Source: Pollenia angustigena
Lineage: Eukaryota > Arthropoda > Insecta > Diptera > Polleniidae
Assembly (NCBI GenBank): GCA_930367215.1
Contig: OV884059.1
Coordinates: 239,443,803-239,507,802 of the forward strand
Reading direction: 5' to 3'
DNA: 64,000 bases
Both the position numbers and the translations under genes were made by a program. Under the pieces are notes generated by a model that worked only from the letters and a program-made list of their open reading frames with translations, ran no database searches and was not told the DNA's origin. Shown one piece after another: positions 11,858 to 22,217 of this stretch; positions within the stretch are counted from its first letter, which is position 1, and each line of letters opens with the position of its first letter.

Positions 11858-14112
11858 ATGGAAAAAATATATGATTATTTTGATGTGTGTGATATTGAGG
11901 ACAAAGTTTTATGCAAAATATGCAAAAAAACATTAAATAATAACAGAGCTATAATTTAAAGTCACATTTACTTAAAATGCATAAGATTGAAATAGATCTT
12001 AAAAAATCCATAATAAAGTCCAAAAATGTAAAAGCATTTGATTCAGTTAATCGACATGAAATAATAAAATCGTATATAGGACTGGTCACTGAAAATGGAT
12101 TAGCGTTTGATATTTTAAACAGCAATAACATGCAAAATATTTTGAAACCTATAGGTATGTAGTGCATTAAAAACAAACAGCGGGCAAATGTTTTCTTTAA
12201 ACTCGGACAATGCCAAAAAATTTTATGTGATGTTGTGACTAAACTTCGTGGTTTAATTCAAAGTGAACTGTCAAATAAATTATTTTCTATTAAAATTGAT
12301 AGTGCGACTCGATTAGAAAGGAGCATTTTTGGAATCAGTTTACAATACTGCAATAATGGAAATATTATTTCTAGAGTAATTGGAATGATCGAGTTAAAAG
12401 GAGCTGGCTCAACTAAGTCTAAAAATTTGGCAACAGAAATAATCAAAATTTTAAATAAATATAATTTAAACTTACAACAGGTAATTGCAGTGACTTCTGA
12501 CAATGGAGCGAACATGTTGAAAACAACGTGATTATTGTCCCAGTGCCTTTCTAAATATGAAGATGACTTTTTGAATAATAGCGACTACCGAAATGTTTTA
12601 GATGAAATGGATAATGACAACGATATTGATTTAGGCGATGTAACAATATGCAGGTGTGCTGCGCATACGGCACAGTTAGTTGCAGTTGATGTTATTAAAA
12701 ATTCAAGTATCAACCAGTTCATTATACTGTGTAGAAATTTTACAAAGTTTTTAAGAAAACCTACGAATGGATTTCGACATTTATTTGATTTAAATCATGT
12801 GCGTGTACCACAAATCGATTGTCCAACACGTTGGGGATCTACTTTTAAAATGATCAACGACTTAAAAACGGCAAAATCATTTATTGAGCACCCAGATATG
12901 CCTGCCTATACTGCTGAAGATGACTATTTTGAAGCTAACGACCAATTTTGGAAGAAGGTTGACGATTTTTTAGTAGTTTTTAGCCCAATTAATGATATAT
13001 TGACCAAATTTCAAGAGGAGACTTTAAATTATAGCGACTTTTATGCGAATTGGCTTAAATGCAAATTATAAATAAAACAAATTGTCGTAAAATCTACTGA
13101 AAATACCTTCACAAAGATATTAGGAGACTTAACTCTAACGTATTTAGAAAAACGATCGATTACACTAAATAAGAATGATATACTCATTTCATGTTAGTAC
13201 TTTGATCCACGATTTCATAATAGGTTGTCTACAAACGAAAAAGAAAGGGCAATTACATTTCTCAAAAAGGTGTGGGATAGATTTGTGTCACTTAATAAGG
13301 AGTATGGAGTTAAAGTATCTAATACATCAGATGACAAAAACATTGAAGAAGACGATGACATATTAACAGCCTTCTTAAGGCAAGATATAATGGTACAAAA
13401 CGAGTCTGTTAATGTATATACAAGAATTGAAAGGCTAAAATTACCATTTTTAAGAAGTGATACTTGTGTTCTAAGTTATTGGAGGGATAGAAAAGCTGTA
13501 GATGAAGAGCTTTATATAATATCTAATATTATTTTTGGTGTTCCCCCAACACAGGTAAATTTTAAGAAAATTAACTTATTTATAAATCATTATATTTGTA
13601 TATCCATACATACATTATATATGTACCTACGTTAGCAAATTTAAAGAACATTCATATGATGAACTCGTCGTTCTCTTAATTTTTGTGTTCGAAAAAAAAA
13701 TCTGAATTTATTTGTTTTTGCATTTATAGTGCCCGTTGAAAAGTTAAAAAAATATATTTACGGCCGATTTCACCTTATTCAGTTAAAACTAACTATTACT
13801 TTAATTTCCAGTTAACAATATGTTTTTGACAGTTATAACTGATAGTAAATTATAACTGAGCTTGGTGAAATTGGCCGGTTATATATAAACATAAAATTTT
13901 GCTAAACGTAATTAATGGCTTGTGTGTACCTGCATATGTATCAAATTAGCATATGCACATGTTCATATATGTATGTATGTATATATCTATTGCTTTCTAA
14001 TTTTATTACTCTAATATATTTTAAACAATATTACGTATATCTTAAAGGTAACAATAGAACGAGCTTTCTCATCTTTAAGAGTCATTCTAAGCGAGTCCAG
14101 AAATCGTCTGTG
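11858..14112 (+). pseudogene. hAT transposase, decayed, with an intron
   Basis: It starts with a BED-type zinc finger: CKIC at about 11912, then after a frameshift LKSHLLKMHK. The linker ENGLAFDILNSNNMQ follows. The first catalytic Asp lies in SIKIDSATRLERSIFGIS (about 12280-12330) and the second in VTSDNGANMLK (about 12494). C..CAAHTAQL lies near 12650 and CPTRWGSTF near 12822. The dimerisation domain runs from YWRDRKAV to GVPPTQ (13555), then VTIERAFSSLRVILSESRNRL at 14048-14110 with the catalytic Glu. A GTAAAT donor after ACACAG (13555/13556) and an AG acceptor at about 14047 mark a probable intron. Stops after GVGM-type and KTT segments (12160, 12531, 13071) and the finger frameshift inactivate it. 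The C-terminal end is cut by a LINE insertion. Confidence 0.88.
13761..13877. mobile_element. 117-bp hairpin MITE in the hAT transposase intron
   Basis: The ends CGGCCGATTTCACC and GGTGAAATTGGCCG are inverted repeats, and complementarity extends inward through TTCAGTTA / TAACTGAG. It lies wholly inside the probable intron 13556-14047, where it would not disturb coding. The superfamily is not certain. Confidence 0.75.
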
Positions 14113-14480
14113 TACTCAAAAAGAAACTACAATTTAACATTCGAAAATCTGTTGAAAGTTCGTTCATTATTGTTTTTACAAAAGCAGATTTTTACTAAAC
14201 AACCTGAATATATATACAGAAGATTAACTTTTTCAGGATCTAACAGAGGAAAAAATATAAACTCCATTCGGTACCGTAGCCTTATTTCGTTAGACATTTT
14301 TACGTTTCTACAATTCGGTTGTGGAACAGACTACCCCCCATATTCATTTCATTAGCAATGCAAACAGTTTTAAATCTACCATTTTTGTTAAAATTTTTTT
14401 GGTAAATTATTTAAATAACTTTTGTATTTGTCATTAGTCAAAAATTTTTTTTAAATTGAATTTTTAACAACGTATTCATA
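14113..14480 (+). pseudogene. 5'-truncated LINE 3' end, related to 14940-19386
   Basis: The reading NLTFENLLKVRSLLFLQKQI...PEYIYRRLTF aligns with the C-terminus of the intact LINE (LSNLLKIKTLMLLHKIIFKHEPVYLFDRISF). After a frameshift, RHFYVSTIRLWN-LPP corresponds to RHFYINSIRLWNSLLP. It joins directly to the hAT dimerisation domain and so truncates the hAT transposase. The 3' boundary is unclear. Confidence 0.75.
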
Positions 14481-14939
14481 AACGATTATTGAATAAGGAA
14501 AATTTTCATAGAAAATTTGATATGTAAACCTTTTTAAATTTAAACTATTTTTATGCGTCGAATTTTTCGGGTCCCAATTAGCGACGCAAACTGAAACGAC
14601 AAAACTTCGAAATCACAGAAATTTAAAAAAGATGCAACTTCGAAAACGACGCAAACCGAAGCGACGTATTGGTGTACAGGCATAAATCTTTTATTTAATA
14701 TTCATTAATACTGATTTTTTATATTTGTTGACTTATTTGTATTAATTATTATTTATTTATATGTTAAATAAAAATATAAGTATATATCAAGAATAAACCA
14801 CGTAAATGTTTCGCTCCGCAGTTTTTCATTAAAAACGTTTTAATTACAAAATATTAAAAATTGATATTTGCATTAAAAGAAACTTTATAAAAAGTGCTTA
14901 CATACATATGAATATAATTATTCTAAAATCCTTACAGAA
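14481..14939. other. Noncoding stretch between two LINE copies
   Basis: AT-rich with no recognised gene. Around 14570-14665 there is a locally GC-richer block with repeated CGACGCAAAC-GAA and ACTTCGAAA words. It may be the 3' UTR of the truncated LINE plus hAT interior. Confidence 0.45.
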
Positions 14940-15109
14940 AGTGATTTTTTAAATACTTAATTTTTAATAAAAACAAAATTAAATAAACTTTTGTCCGTTT
15001 TCGTAACAAAAAGTAAAATCCACACAATAAGAACATAACAAAAAGTAAACAAAAAATAAAAAAAAAAAAAGAAATATTTTTCTCAAACAAAAAGTTAAAA
15101 CAAATCTCA

Positions 15110-16078
15110 ATGCCTAAAGCAAATCTCAGAAACAGAAAAATCAAAAACAACGAAAATAAAAAATCTGCTGATTTAAGTGTCTCTATTGAAATGAGTGATA
15201 ATAACAACAACTATCATAATCAATTCACTCCCGCATCAAAGAGAGGAAGAGAAGAACTACAGAACTCTTTTTTAGGCAATGTATTAAAAACATCTAGGTT
15301 GTCGACTACTGATTCACCCTTCAAATTAGTTAATATGGTAGATACAAGACTTGAAAAAATTATTGAAATTATGAAAACCACAATTGAAGAAAGTGAAGTA
15401 CGAATGTTAAAGGAGTTTGGAAAAAAATTTGATGAACTAAAAACAGAAATTTTAAACATCACTCAGCGTGTAACACAACTAGAATCAGTTGCTGATGACA
15501 TCATTAGTTTAAAAAGTGAAGTAAGCCATTTAAAAACTCAGCTACAACGTCAAGAAAATTCCATTATAGCATCAGACCTTCGCATTAATGGGATACCATA
15601 TCGCGAAGAAGAAGATTTACTTAGTATTTTTCAAACTATATGTGGGACCTTAAGCATTTCTATTCCTGCGGTTAAATCCATATACCGCTTACAGAATTAC
15701 AACAATAAAAATAATGACTTTTCTCCTCATGCTGTAATAATGGTGAAGTTGTTTTCCCCATATGACAAAAACTATATACTAAAATCAATTGCCAATTTTC
15801 GTAAAGCTTTTAAAACACCATTGTTGCTAAATCATATAGGTGAAGATTCTGATAAACCGTTTTATATAAATGAAAATCTGACTTCTACAAATTTTAAAAT
15901 TCTGCAATCTGCGGTAAAATTAAAAAAAGCTAAAAAACTTACGTCAGCCTTTACAATGCGGGGACTGGTTTATATAAAATTCCAATCAAATGAAGACCCT
16001 GTCCGAATCGAAAGTATGGAGGAACTCATGAATTTTTTTCCTGATTTACCCTATCCAGAACAATCTGCTGCTATTTAA
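15110..16078 (+). CDS. LINE ORF1 protein (coiled coil plus RRM-like domain)
   Basis: A 322-aa RNA-binding chaperone-type ORF1. In known LINEs this protein coats the element RNA and helps target-primed reverse transcription. The N-terminal 50 residues are basic and rich in N and K. A heptad-rich coiled coil spans about residues 80-160 (IEESEVRMLKEFGKKFDELK onward, through TQLESVADDIISLKSEVSHL). It is followed by SDLRINGIPYREEEDLLSIF, a typical start of the L1-type RRM/C-terminal domain, and by YIKFQSNEDPVRIESMEELM near the end. No CCHC knuckles are seen. The ATG at 15110 is the first in frame. The ORF is uninterrupted and lies 198 bp upstream of ORF2 in the same element. Confidence 0.85.
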   Translation: MPKANLRNRKIKNNENKKSADLSVSIEMSDNNNNYHNQFTPASKRGREELQNSFLGNVLKTSRLSTTDSPFKLVNMVDTRLEKIIEIMKTTIEESEVRMLKEFGKKFDELKTEILNITQRVTQLESVADDIISLKSEVSHLKTQLQRQENSIIASDLRINGIPYREEEDLLSIFQTICGTLSISIPAVKSIYRLQNYNNKNNDFSPHAVIMVKLFSPYDKNYILKSIANFRKAFKTPLLLNHIGEDSDKPFYINENLTSTNFKILQSAVKLKKAKKLTSAFTMRGLVYIKFQSNEDPVRIESMEELMNFFPDLPYPEQSAAI

Positions 16079-16276
16079 AAAACTATTCTTAATTTTGATA
16101 AATATATGTATTTTCCTTTTGATCTTTTATTTAAACTACGTATTGTTACTTTTTTGTTTTTGTAATTTTCTTCTAAATTTACATTGTCTCACAATATCGA
16201 ATCTTAAATTTGATCTAATATTTATTTTTTGCAAGCGTTGCTCCTATAAAATTTATTTTACATCTTGTCTTCTTTC

Positions 16277-19162
16277 ATGGATAGTGTAGCTTCCAGTTCC
16301 AATGGCGTGACCTTTAATATGATACGTATACTTTGTAAACAAAGATGTGGTGTGAAAATATGTCATTTAAATGCTCAGAGTTTGAAAAACAAAATTGATG
16401 AGTTTCGTTATATTTTTGAAAACTCTGGTGTAGATATTGTATGTGTATCTGAGACATGGTTCAATGAATCTGTTCCGGACACCATCGTTGAATTGCATAA
16501 TTTCTGTTTATATCGTTGTGATCGGAAAACTCCTTGTGGTGGTGTTGCAATATATGTAAGAAAAGGAATTACATGTAAAATGCTGTGTAATTCTAACCCT
16601 GAGGTAACCACAATTGATGATTTCACGAGTGACGATACTTCCAGTGATGATGCTTTAAATGATGATCAAATTGCAAATTTAAACAACAATATAATTAGAA
16701 AGAAAATCGAGTACCTATTTATCGAGGTTGTATCAGGTGGTAGGAAACTACTAGTGGGGTCTGTATATAGACCTCATCATCGAATTAATACTAGCGATTT
16801 CTTAAAAGTGCTTGAAAGTTTGACCGTGAAGTATGAAGACATTATAATATGTGGAGATTTTAACTCAAACATTCTTGTTGAAAGCCATCTTACTGATGAC
16901 ATGAAATCCATTGGCTTGCATCCAATCAATACTTTAACCCCGACACATTATACATCGACAACCAATACGCTGTTGGATATATTTTTCGTCAGTAATAAAC
17001 AAAAGGTTATGCTTTACGACCAACTCACAACACCATGTTTCTCCAAGCATGATTTGATATTTTGTGCTTTCGATTTTAGTTTGTATCATGTATCGGACCC
17101 AATAACCTTCTATGATTTTAACCTCATCAATCATAGTATTTTGTACTCTGAGCTTGCACAAGTTGACTGGAATTCCATATACTATATTCCTTCTGTTAAT
17201 GATCAGCTTAATTTCTTAGAAGATTCTCTGTCCCGTGTATTCAGAAAATCAGTTCCTCTTAAAGTCTTCAGACAAAGTGCTAAGAAAAAACCTTGGTTTA
17301 ATGATGAAATTAAAGCAGCTATTGCTCACAGAGATTTTGTTTATAGACGTTGGAAACTCTTCAAGATAACTGTCTTTCACTCTGAATACTGTACGGCTCG
17401 AAGAGAAGTAAATAGAATGATAAAGAGTGCAAAATCAACTTACTATTCCAATCGTTTTACATCTGCTGTTGGCTCAAATAAAACTTGGAAAACTATTCGA
17501 GAAATTGGCATTGGCAAACCATCATCTGGAAATAGTACGGTGATCGATGTAGACAATGTTAATGAAAGTTTTATCAACACCCCTAATGTACCTGCTGATG
17601 TCAGTTTTTACGAGCAAAATCAATTATCAAGTCAGCAAAATGAGATATTCTTTTTTCACTGTGTAAGCGAAATTGAAGTACAAATGAGCTGTAAATACAT
17701 AAAATCGAATGCCGTCGGCTTTGATGACATTAATCCTAAATTCCTCAAAACTATTATTCCCCAAATGCTGCCATATATCACATACATTTTCAATAATATA
17801 ATTACAAAAAGCGATTACCCGCGAAATTGGAAACATGCCAAGATCATACCTACTCCAAAATCGAACAATGAGTATCGTCCTATCGCTATTCTACCGTACT
17901 TATCAAAAGTTTTTGAGCGACTACTTCATCAACAAATAAATAAATACATCAATGACAATAACTTGCTGACAAATAGACAATCTGGTTTTCGTGCAAAACA
18001 CAGTTGTACTACAGCTTTAATTGATGTATCCGAAGGTATACGAGAAAGCATTGATGTCGGTGATATATCATTCCTTATTCTACTGGACCATTCCAAAGCG
18101 TTCGATACGGTCGATCATCAAGTTCTTTGTTGGAAATTGGACAAAATGTTTAGTTTCTCACCTTCATCCATCCGTCTGGTTGCTTCGTATCTTTCTGGCC
18201 GAAGTCAATCTGTTATTGCAAACAATATAACATCAAAATCGTTACCTGTTCTTAGGGGAGTGCCACAGGGATCGATACTTGGGCCACTACTATTCTCAAT
18301 TTATATAAATGATCTAGATAAACAATTGTTACACTGTAATGTTCACCTATATGCTGATGACGTACAACTCTATATTAGTAGTCCCTTAATAAATATAAAT
18401 GATTGTGTTGAAAAAATAAATATTGATTTAAAACGTGTTAACGCATGGGCAAATGCAAATGGTTTGTGTATAAACCCCATGAAGTCTAAATGCTTGATAA
18501 TAACGAAAAAAACACTGAAACTGTCGCTTGAACCTATGATATTGCTGAACAACAAACGAATTGAAATTGTACAAAAAGCAAAAAATCTTGGCATTATTTT
18601 TAACAACACACTCACATGGTCTGATCATGTAACTGCTGCTGCTGGGAAAACATACTCAATGCTGCGAACGCTATGGAACACCCAACACATCACACCGTTT
18701 AATATTCGAATGTTACTTGCAAAAACGTATATCATGCCAATTTTACTCTATGGATGCGAACTGTTTGCAAGTTGTGACTCAACAAGCCAGGGAAAACTTG
18801 AGAAAACTTACAATGCTGTATTGAGATATGTTTTTAACCTAAGAAAGTATGATCACATTTCCCATTTTAAAAATAAACTTTATGGCGTTTCTCTGAGTAA
18901 TCTCTTAAAAATTAAAACCTTAATGCTATTACACAAAATAATTTTCAAGCATGAACCAGTGTATCTTTTTGATAGAATATCTTTTACGCGTTCAAGAAGA
19001 TCATATGACATAATTCATACTAGATATAGAAGTCAGGTTTCTGAGCGTCATTTTTACATCAATTCAATCCGCCTTTGGAACTCGCTTCTACCGACCAATA
19101 AATCCATTAGCAACGCCTTGCTTTTTGAGAAAGAATTATATAAATTTTTTATCACAAATTAA
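16277..19162 (+). CDS. LINE ORF2: APE-type endonuclease plus reverse transcriptase
   Basis: About 961 aa from the first ATG at 16277. Residues ~25-260 form the EEP/APE endonuclease that nicks target DNA: HLNAQSLKNKIDEF, VCVSETWF, GDFNSN and SKHDLIF. The RT domain spans about residues 500-780: YRPIAILPYLSKVFERLLHQ, QSGFRAKHSCTTALID, motif A LILLDHSKAFDTVDHQ, GVPQGSILGPLLFSIYINDL and motif C LYADDVQLY. The C-terminal tail ends RLWNSLLP...LYKFFITN. Catalytic Asp residues of motifs A and C are all present and no stop or frameshift is seen, so it may encode active enzyme. There is no RNase H domain. Reading could be extended 12 bases upstream, but only to a TTG. Confidence 0.92.
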   Translation: MDSVASSSNGVTFNMIRILCKQRCGVKICHLNAQSLKNKIDEFRYIFENSGVDIVCVSETWFNESVPDTIVELHNFCLYRCDRKTPCGGVAIYVRKGITCKMLCNSNPEVTTIDDFTSDDTSSDDALNDDQIANLNNNIIRKKIEYLFIEVVSGGRKLLVGSVYRPHHRINTSDFLKVLESLTVKYEDIIICGDFNSNILVESHLTDDMKSIGLHPINTLTPTHYTSTTNTLLDIFFVSNKQKVMLYDQLTTPCFSKHDLIFCAFDFSLYHVSDPITFYDFNLINHSILYSELAQVDWNSIYYIPSVNDQLNFLEDSLSRVFRKSVPLKVFRQSAKKKPWFNDEIKAAIAHRDFVYRRWKLFKITVFHSEYCTARREVNRMIKSAKSTYYSNRFTSAVGSNKTWKTIREIGIGKPSSGNSTVIDVDNVNESFINTPNVPADVSFYEQNQLSSQQNEIFFFHCVSEIEVQMSCKYIKSNAVGFDDINPKFLKTIIPQMLPYITYIFNNIITKSDYPRNWKHAKIIPTPKSNNEYRPIAILPYLSKVFERLLHQQINKYINDNNLLTNRQSGFRAKHSCTTALIDVSEGIRESIDVGDISFLILLDHSKAFDTVDHQVLCWKLDKMFSFSPSSIRLVASYLSGRSQSVIANNITSKSLPVLRGVPQGSILGPLLFSIYINDLDKQLLHCNVHLYADDVQLYISSPLININDCVEKINIDLKRVNAWANANGLCINPMKSKCLIITKKTLKLSLEPMILLNNKRIEIVQKAKNLGIIFNNTLTWSDHVTAAAGKTYSMLRTLWNTQHITPFNIRMLLAKTYIMPILLYGCELFASCDSTSQGKLEKTYNAVLRYVFNLRKYDHISHFKNKLYGVSLSNLLKIKTLMLLHKIIFKHEPVYLFDRISFTRSRRSYDIIHTRYRSQVSERHFYINSIRLWNSLLPTNKSISNALLFEKELYKFFITN

Positions 19163-19292
19163 TACTGTTTCCTTTTTATTATGTTTGTATTTAACTATTT
19201 TAAACTTATTTGTTAATTTCTAAAAATTATTAAATTATTTTTCATAATACTATATCATTTTTTAATCAACAATGTAATTACAATACAAAAAT

Positions 19293-19332
19293 CCAATACT
19301 ATAATTATAAGATTTGTATCTTGTTGTATTGG
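19293..19332 (+). other. 3'-terminal stem-loop of the LINE
   Basis: CCAATAC (19293-19299) pairs with GTATTGG (19326-19332), and an inner AAGAT/ATCTT stem closes a TTGT loop. It lies immediately before the (AAAT)n tail. In several LINE clades such a hairpin is the recognition site for the element's own RT; that role is inferred here. Confidence 0.65.
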
Positions 19333-19340
19333 AAATCAAA

Positions 19341-19383
<43 letters not shown>

Positions 19384-19389
19384 ATATTT

Positions 19390-19755
19390 TCACTTTAATT
19401 TATTGTGCCACAAATGTATAACTTTATATCTACGGTACTGTAATATAAGACACCGTTCTTGTTGTATTGTCTTATCTAATAAAGGATCAATATCACCAAC
19501 ACTTTGTGAATTGTATGTAGGTAAAAATAGATTTCTCAAAAAACAAACGTTTCGCTTAATAACGAGAGACAGGATATGCTCAGGTTCAGTTTTATTTAAT
19601 AATTTGATTACATTTATGTGCGCTGTTTTATATTCTATTATATTAAAAATTTTATAAAGCACAATCAAACAATTCCTGCCAAAAAGAATCTTCACATAGG
19701 TATGCATACAACATATGAGGGGTATATTTGCAAAGACTGCAATGTCCACATTCAT
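19390..19755 (-). other. Unrecognised 121-aa antisense ORF
   Basis: The ORF contains LLNKTEPEHI, KRNVCFLRNLFLPTYNSQSV and YRRYKVIHLWHNKL, then stops next to the LINE tail. The ending RRYKVIHLWHNKL is reminiscent of the C-terminal tails of LINE ORF2 proteins (compare RLWNSLL), so it may be the 3' end of an antisense LINE copy. I cannot assign it. Its first residues MNVDIAVFANIPLIC are repeated on the opposite strand at 20437. Confidence 0.35.
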
Positions 19756-20479
19756 AGTTTTCGCAATAAATAGTAAAAACCTCTAGCTCAAAGTATATTC
19801 ATATTTATGTTTTGTATATCATGCTATTCAGTAAATAAGAATATGATGAAGATGTGACGCAAGTTTCAACCAAATCGATATAGTGGTTTGCTGGCAATTA
19901 TAATAATAAAATTGGAGATTGCTGTGTTTGCTCTAATCAAATCAAAAAGTCAGCTGTCGTAATACCACCGCCTGCTTATCAATTGGCCTTAACACATACC
20001 TTTTTATTTTTTCTAAATTCCTTTCCATTTGTTGGTGTCTGTTGCCTTTTTTTCTTAATTGATTTGGAGGAACTTATTAACAACTCAGCTCCATAATTAC
20101 GACCAATGACAAAGTTATAAAATTAACAATATAATTAACTGTTTCATATAAAAGAGAAATTGTTATTTTTTTCATTTCTTTTAGTTTTGTTTTGCAAAAA
20201 AGAAACAGAATAAAAAAAATAGCGCGCATTTTTGAAAATAGTTGAGAGAAAAAGAGCTCAACAAACTGTGATCATTGCAAAAACGACAATCTCCAATCTC
20301 CAAAAGTATGTTCAACTCTTAATTTTTGAACATACTTTTTTATGGGATAAATGTGTTTCTAGTAATGTAATATTCACTAATTGGAAGCATTCATTAAATA
20401 CAACTAAGAGGTATTATAAGTTACGTTTGTAAAAAAGTGGACATTGCAGTCTTTGCAACTATACCCCTCATATGTGCAT
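19716..20479. repeat. About 40-bp inverted pair inside the hAT, with 680-bp spacer
   Basis: GTGGACATTGCAGTCTTTGC followed by AACTATACCCCTCATATG at 20437-20474 is present in reverse complement, with one or two changes, at 19718-19754. Both encode DIAVFA-IPLIC in the frame reading away from the spacer. The right copy runs into the inner end of the right hAT arm. The spacer has no recognised gene. Confidence 0.65.
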
Positions 20480-22217
20480 CACTTGCCTCAGATGGTGTGT
20501 ACAATTCTTTTTCTGTGTAAATATTGGCGTCATAATTATTCATACTTTTTTTCCTATACCTGTTGTAAAAATAACAAGTGAAAAAATAAATAACCCTTTA
20601 TTTTCCGCTAAAAAAATAGATCATAAATTTGCATACATTTGTTGTTGTGATTTCACAAGGTATTGTTTGTCATACGTATATGCAACAACAAATAAAAAGG
20701 TCACAAGTGTGTAAAATTGGCAAAAAATGTTCATAAAAAAGGATCGCTACTTGCATGAAAATTTTGGTTTCGTTATTGTTGGCGTCATAATTATTGCTTT
20801 ATTTATAAATGTCTACGCAAGTGCATATAGCAAACAAAAGTGTTTTACCTAAAAAATATATTTATGATAGGCGCAAATAAAAAAACAACAATAGTCTGAA
20901 AAAACATTTCTTTTCCAAATTAGATACTTATAAAAAACAAGAAAAGTCATAAATTTTTTTTTTTTTTAAATCAACTGGTATAACACAAAACACAATATCA
21001 AATTTCTAAGTTTACTTTGTCGCTAACAATTATATATACATACATACATATATATATGCATAGTCTTTACAACAGATCACTTCTTTAAATGTTCTTTTCT
21101 CTAGAAGATCATTTATATAAGCAGCCTCCTACCTACATTTACACAACATCCTTTTTTTTGAGCTTCTATTACAAGATTGCGATTTGTTGTTCTAATTTGA
21201 ATTCATCCATTATCATCAACAATTAAATGAGCTAAGCTAAAAATAAAATGCTTACGTCATAAAACTATGATCTACACACCCACGCATAAAAATGTTTGTC
21301 CTTATAAAAGATACTTTGTCTGTTGTAAATAAATTTCTCAAAACACAATCGCACTTTTGTACCTTTACTCTATTTTTGAACAACTAGTCCAAACACCAAA
21401 TTAATTTTGTCTTTGATATAACACTCCCTATATTCTTTTAATGGCTGTTTATAAATTAAATATTATTATAAATACAAACTAAGTACATATGTATATATTT
21501 TCTTAAAATATTAGTTAACTTTTCAATATTTTTTATATTTTTGCACTCAAACTATAAAACTCACCTTTCAACCATATTTTGCCTTTTTTCAATAAATTAA
21601 CCATCAAACATAATTATTTACTTCTTCCTACACATACTAACATTCAAAGATTTTCTTATTTTAAATTTTTCCCTTTTTATTTATTTTTTTTTTTTTTGTA
21701 TGTACACAAAAAAAAATTTTTTCTTCATATTGTGACTATTATTAGTTTATTTTTCGACTAATAATATGTTTACTATTTACTCTAAAATATTTTAATATGT
21801 CGTGTGTAATAGTCGCATATTTTGTGTCGCATATTTTGGCAGTCGATGATCAACAAGACGGCATTTTTTGTTTTGTTATGTTATTTATATTCGTACATTT
21901 CGCATATACTGCGGCAGTTTGTAATGTGTGGTAGGAATATATTGATATTGTAGAAACAAAACATTTAATATTTATGGTGACAAAAAATATGTTAAAGTTA
22001 CGATATAAAATATATTTATACGGCGAAATATTTAATATTTTGCGCATTTTATATTATAAAGTTACCACTGGTTAAATATTTTTGAATATTACTACAATGT
22101 TGTTAGTAAATTATGAATATTTTTGCGATATGAATACCTTTAAATATTTTAGTTTTGAATATTTACTGTCGTTTTCGGTATGAAGAAAAAAAACTATTTA
22201 CTAATTTTTAAACCCTG
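20469..22217 (-). repeat. Right arm of the hAT inverted repeat
   Basis: Reverse complement of the left arm, 1.75 kb, without the 386-bp MITE. It therefore keeps the empty site of that MITE at 21902-21913. Short ORFs are chance frames. The outermost 130 bp are rich in AATATT words and differ from the matching left end, apart from the 13-bp TIR. Confidence 0.9.

Larger units (their letters stand above)
14940..19386 (+). mobile_element. Apparently full-length two-ORF LINE inside the hAT
   Basis: A short 5' leader, ORF1 (15110-16078), a 198-bp spacer, ORF2 (16277-19162), a 220-bp 3' UTR with a terminal hairpin and an (AAAT)n tail (about 19336-19386) are all present without disabling mutations that I can see. 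The 5' end is approximate, since no target duplication could be fixed. The tail type and the HLNAQSL endonuclease start fit the CR1/L2/Jockey group of LINEs; the exact clade is inference. Confidence 0.85.
9205..22217. mobile_element. 13-kb hAT transposon with giant inverted arms
   Basis: The element starts CAGGGTTTAAAAA and ends TTTTTAAACCCTG. It is flanked by the perfect 8-bp duplication AAATACAT (9197-9204 and 22218-22225). A related uninterrupted site carries a single AAATACAT at 62717-62724. Inside the 13-bp TIRs lie about 130-150 bp of poorly matching AT-rich subterminal sequence, then inverted arms of about 1.6 kb that look nearly identical. A decayed hAT transposase (11858-14112) lies between the arms, followed by two LINE insertions. 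hAT TIRs are usually 10-30 bp, so the arm length is exceptional. The element is probably immobile now because the transposase is broken. Confidence 0.9.

Noticed and set aside
13915..14355. 146-aa plus-strand frame as a single gene
   Set aside because: It mixes intron sequence of the hAT gene with an out-of-frame part of the truncated LINE. The real signals (VTIERAFSS in another frame, NLTFENLLKVRS) explain it.
15110..19162. Retroviral gag-pol organisation
   Set aside because: There is an APE endonuclease upstream of the RT, no protease or integrase and no LTRs, and the element ends in an (AAAT)n tail, so it is a LINE.
19336..19386. Independent AAAT microsatellite
   Set aside because: It follows a LINE 3' UTR and hairpin, so it is the retrotransposon tail.
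9345..22090. Assembly artefact (false inverted duplication)
   Set aside because: The arms are distinguished by a MITE with its own duplication in one arm, by diverged outer 130 bp and by diverged inner edges, and the whole is bounded by a perfect 8-bp TSD. An artefact would not produce these, although long-read confirmation is still listed.
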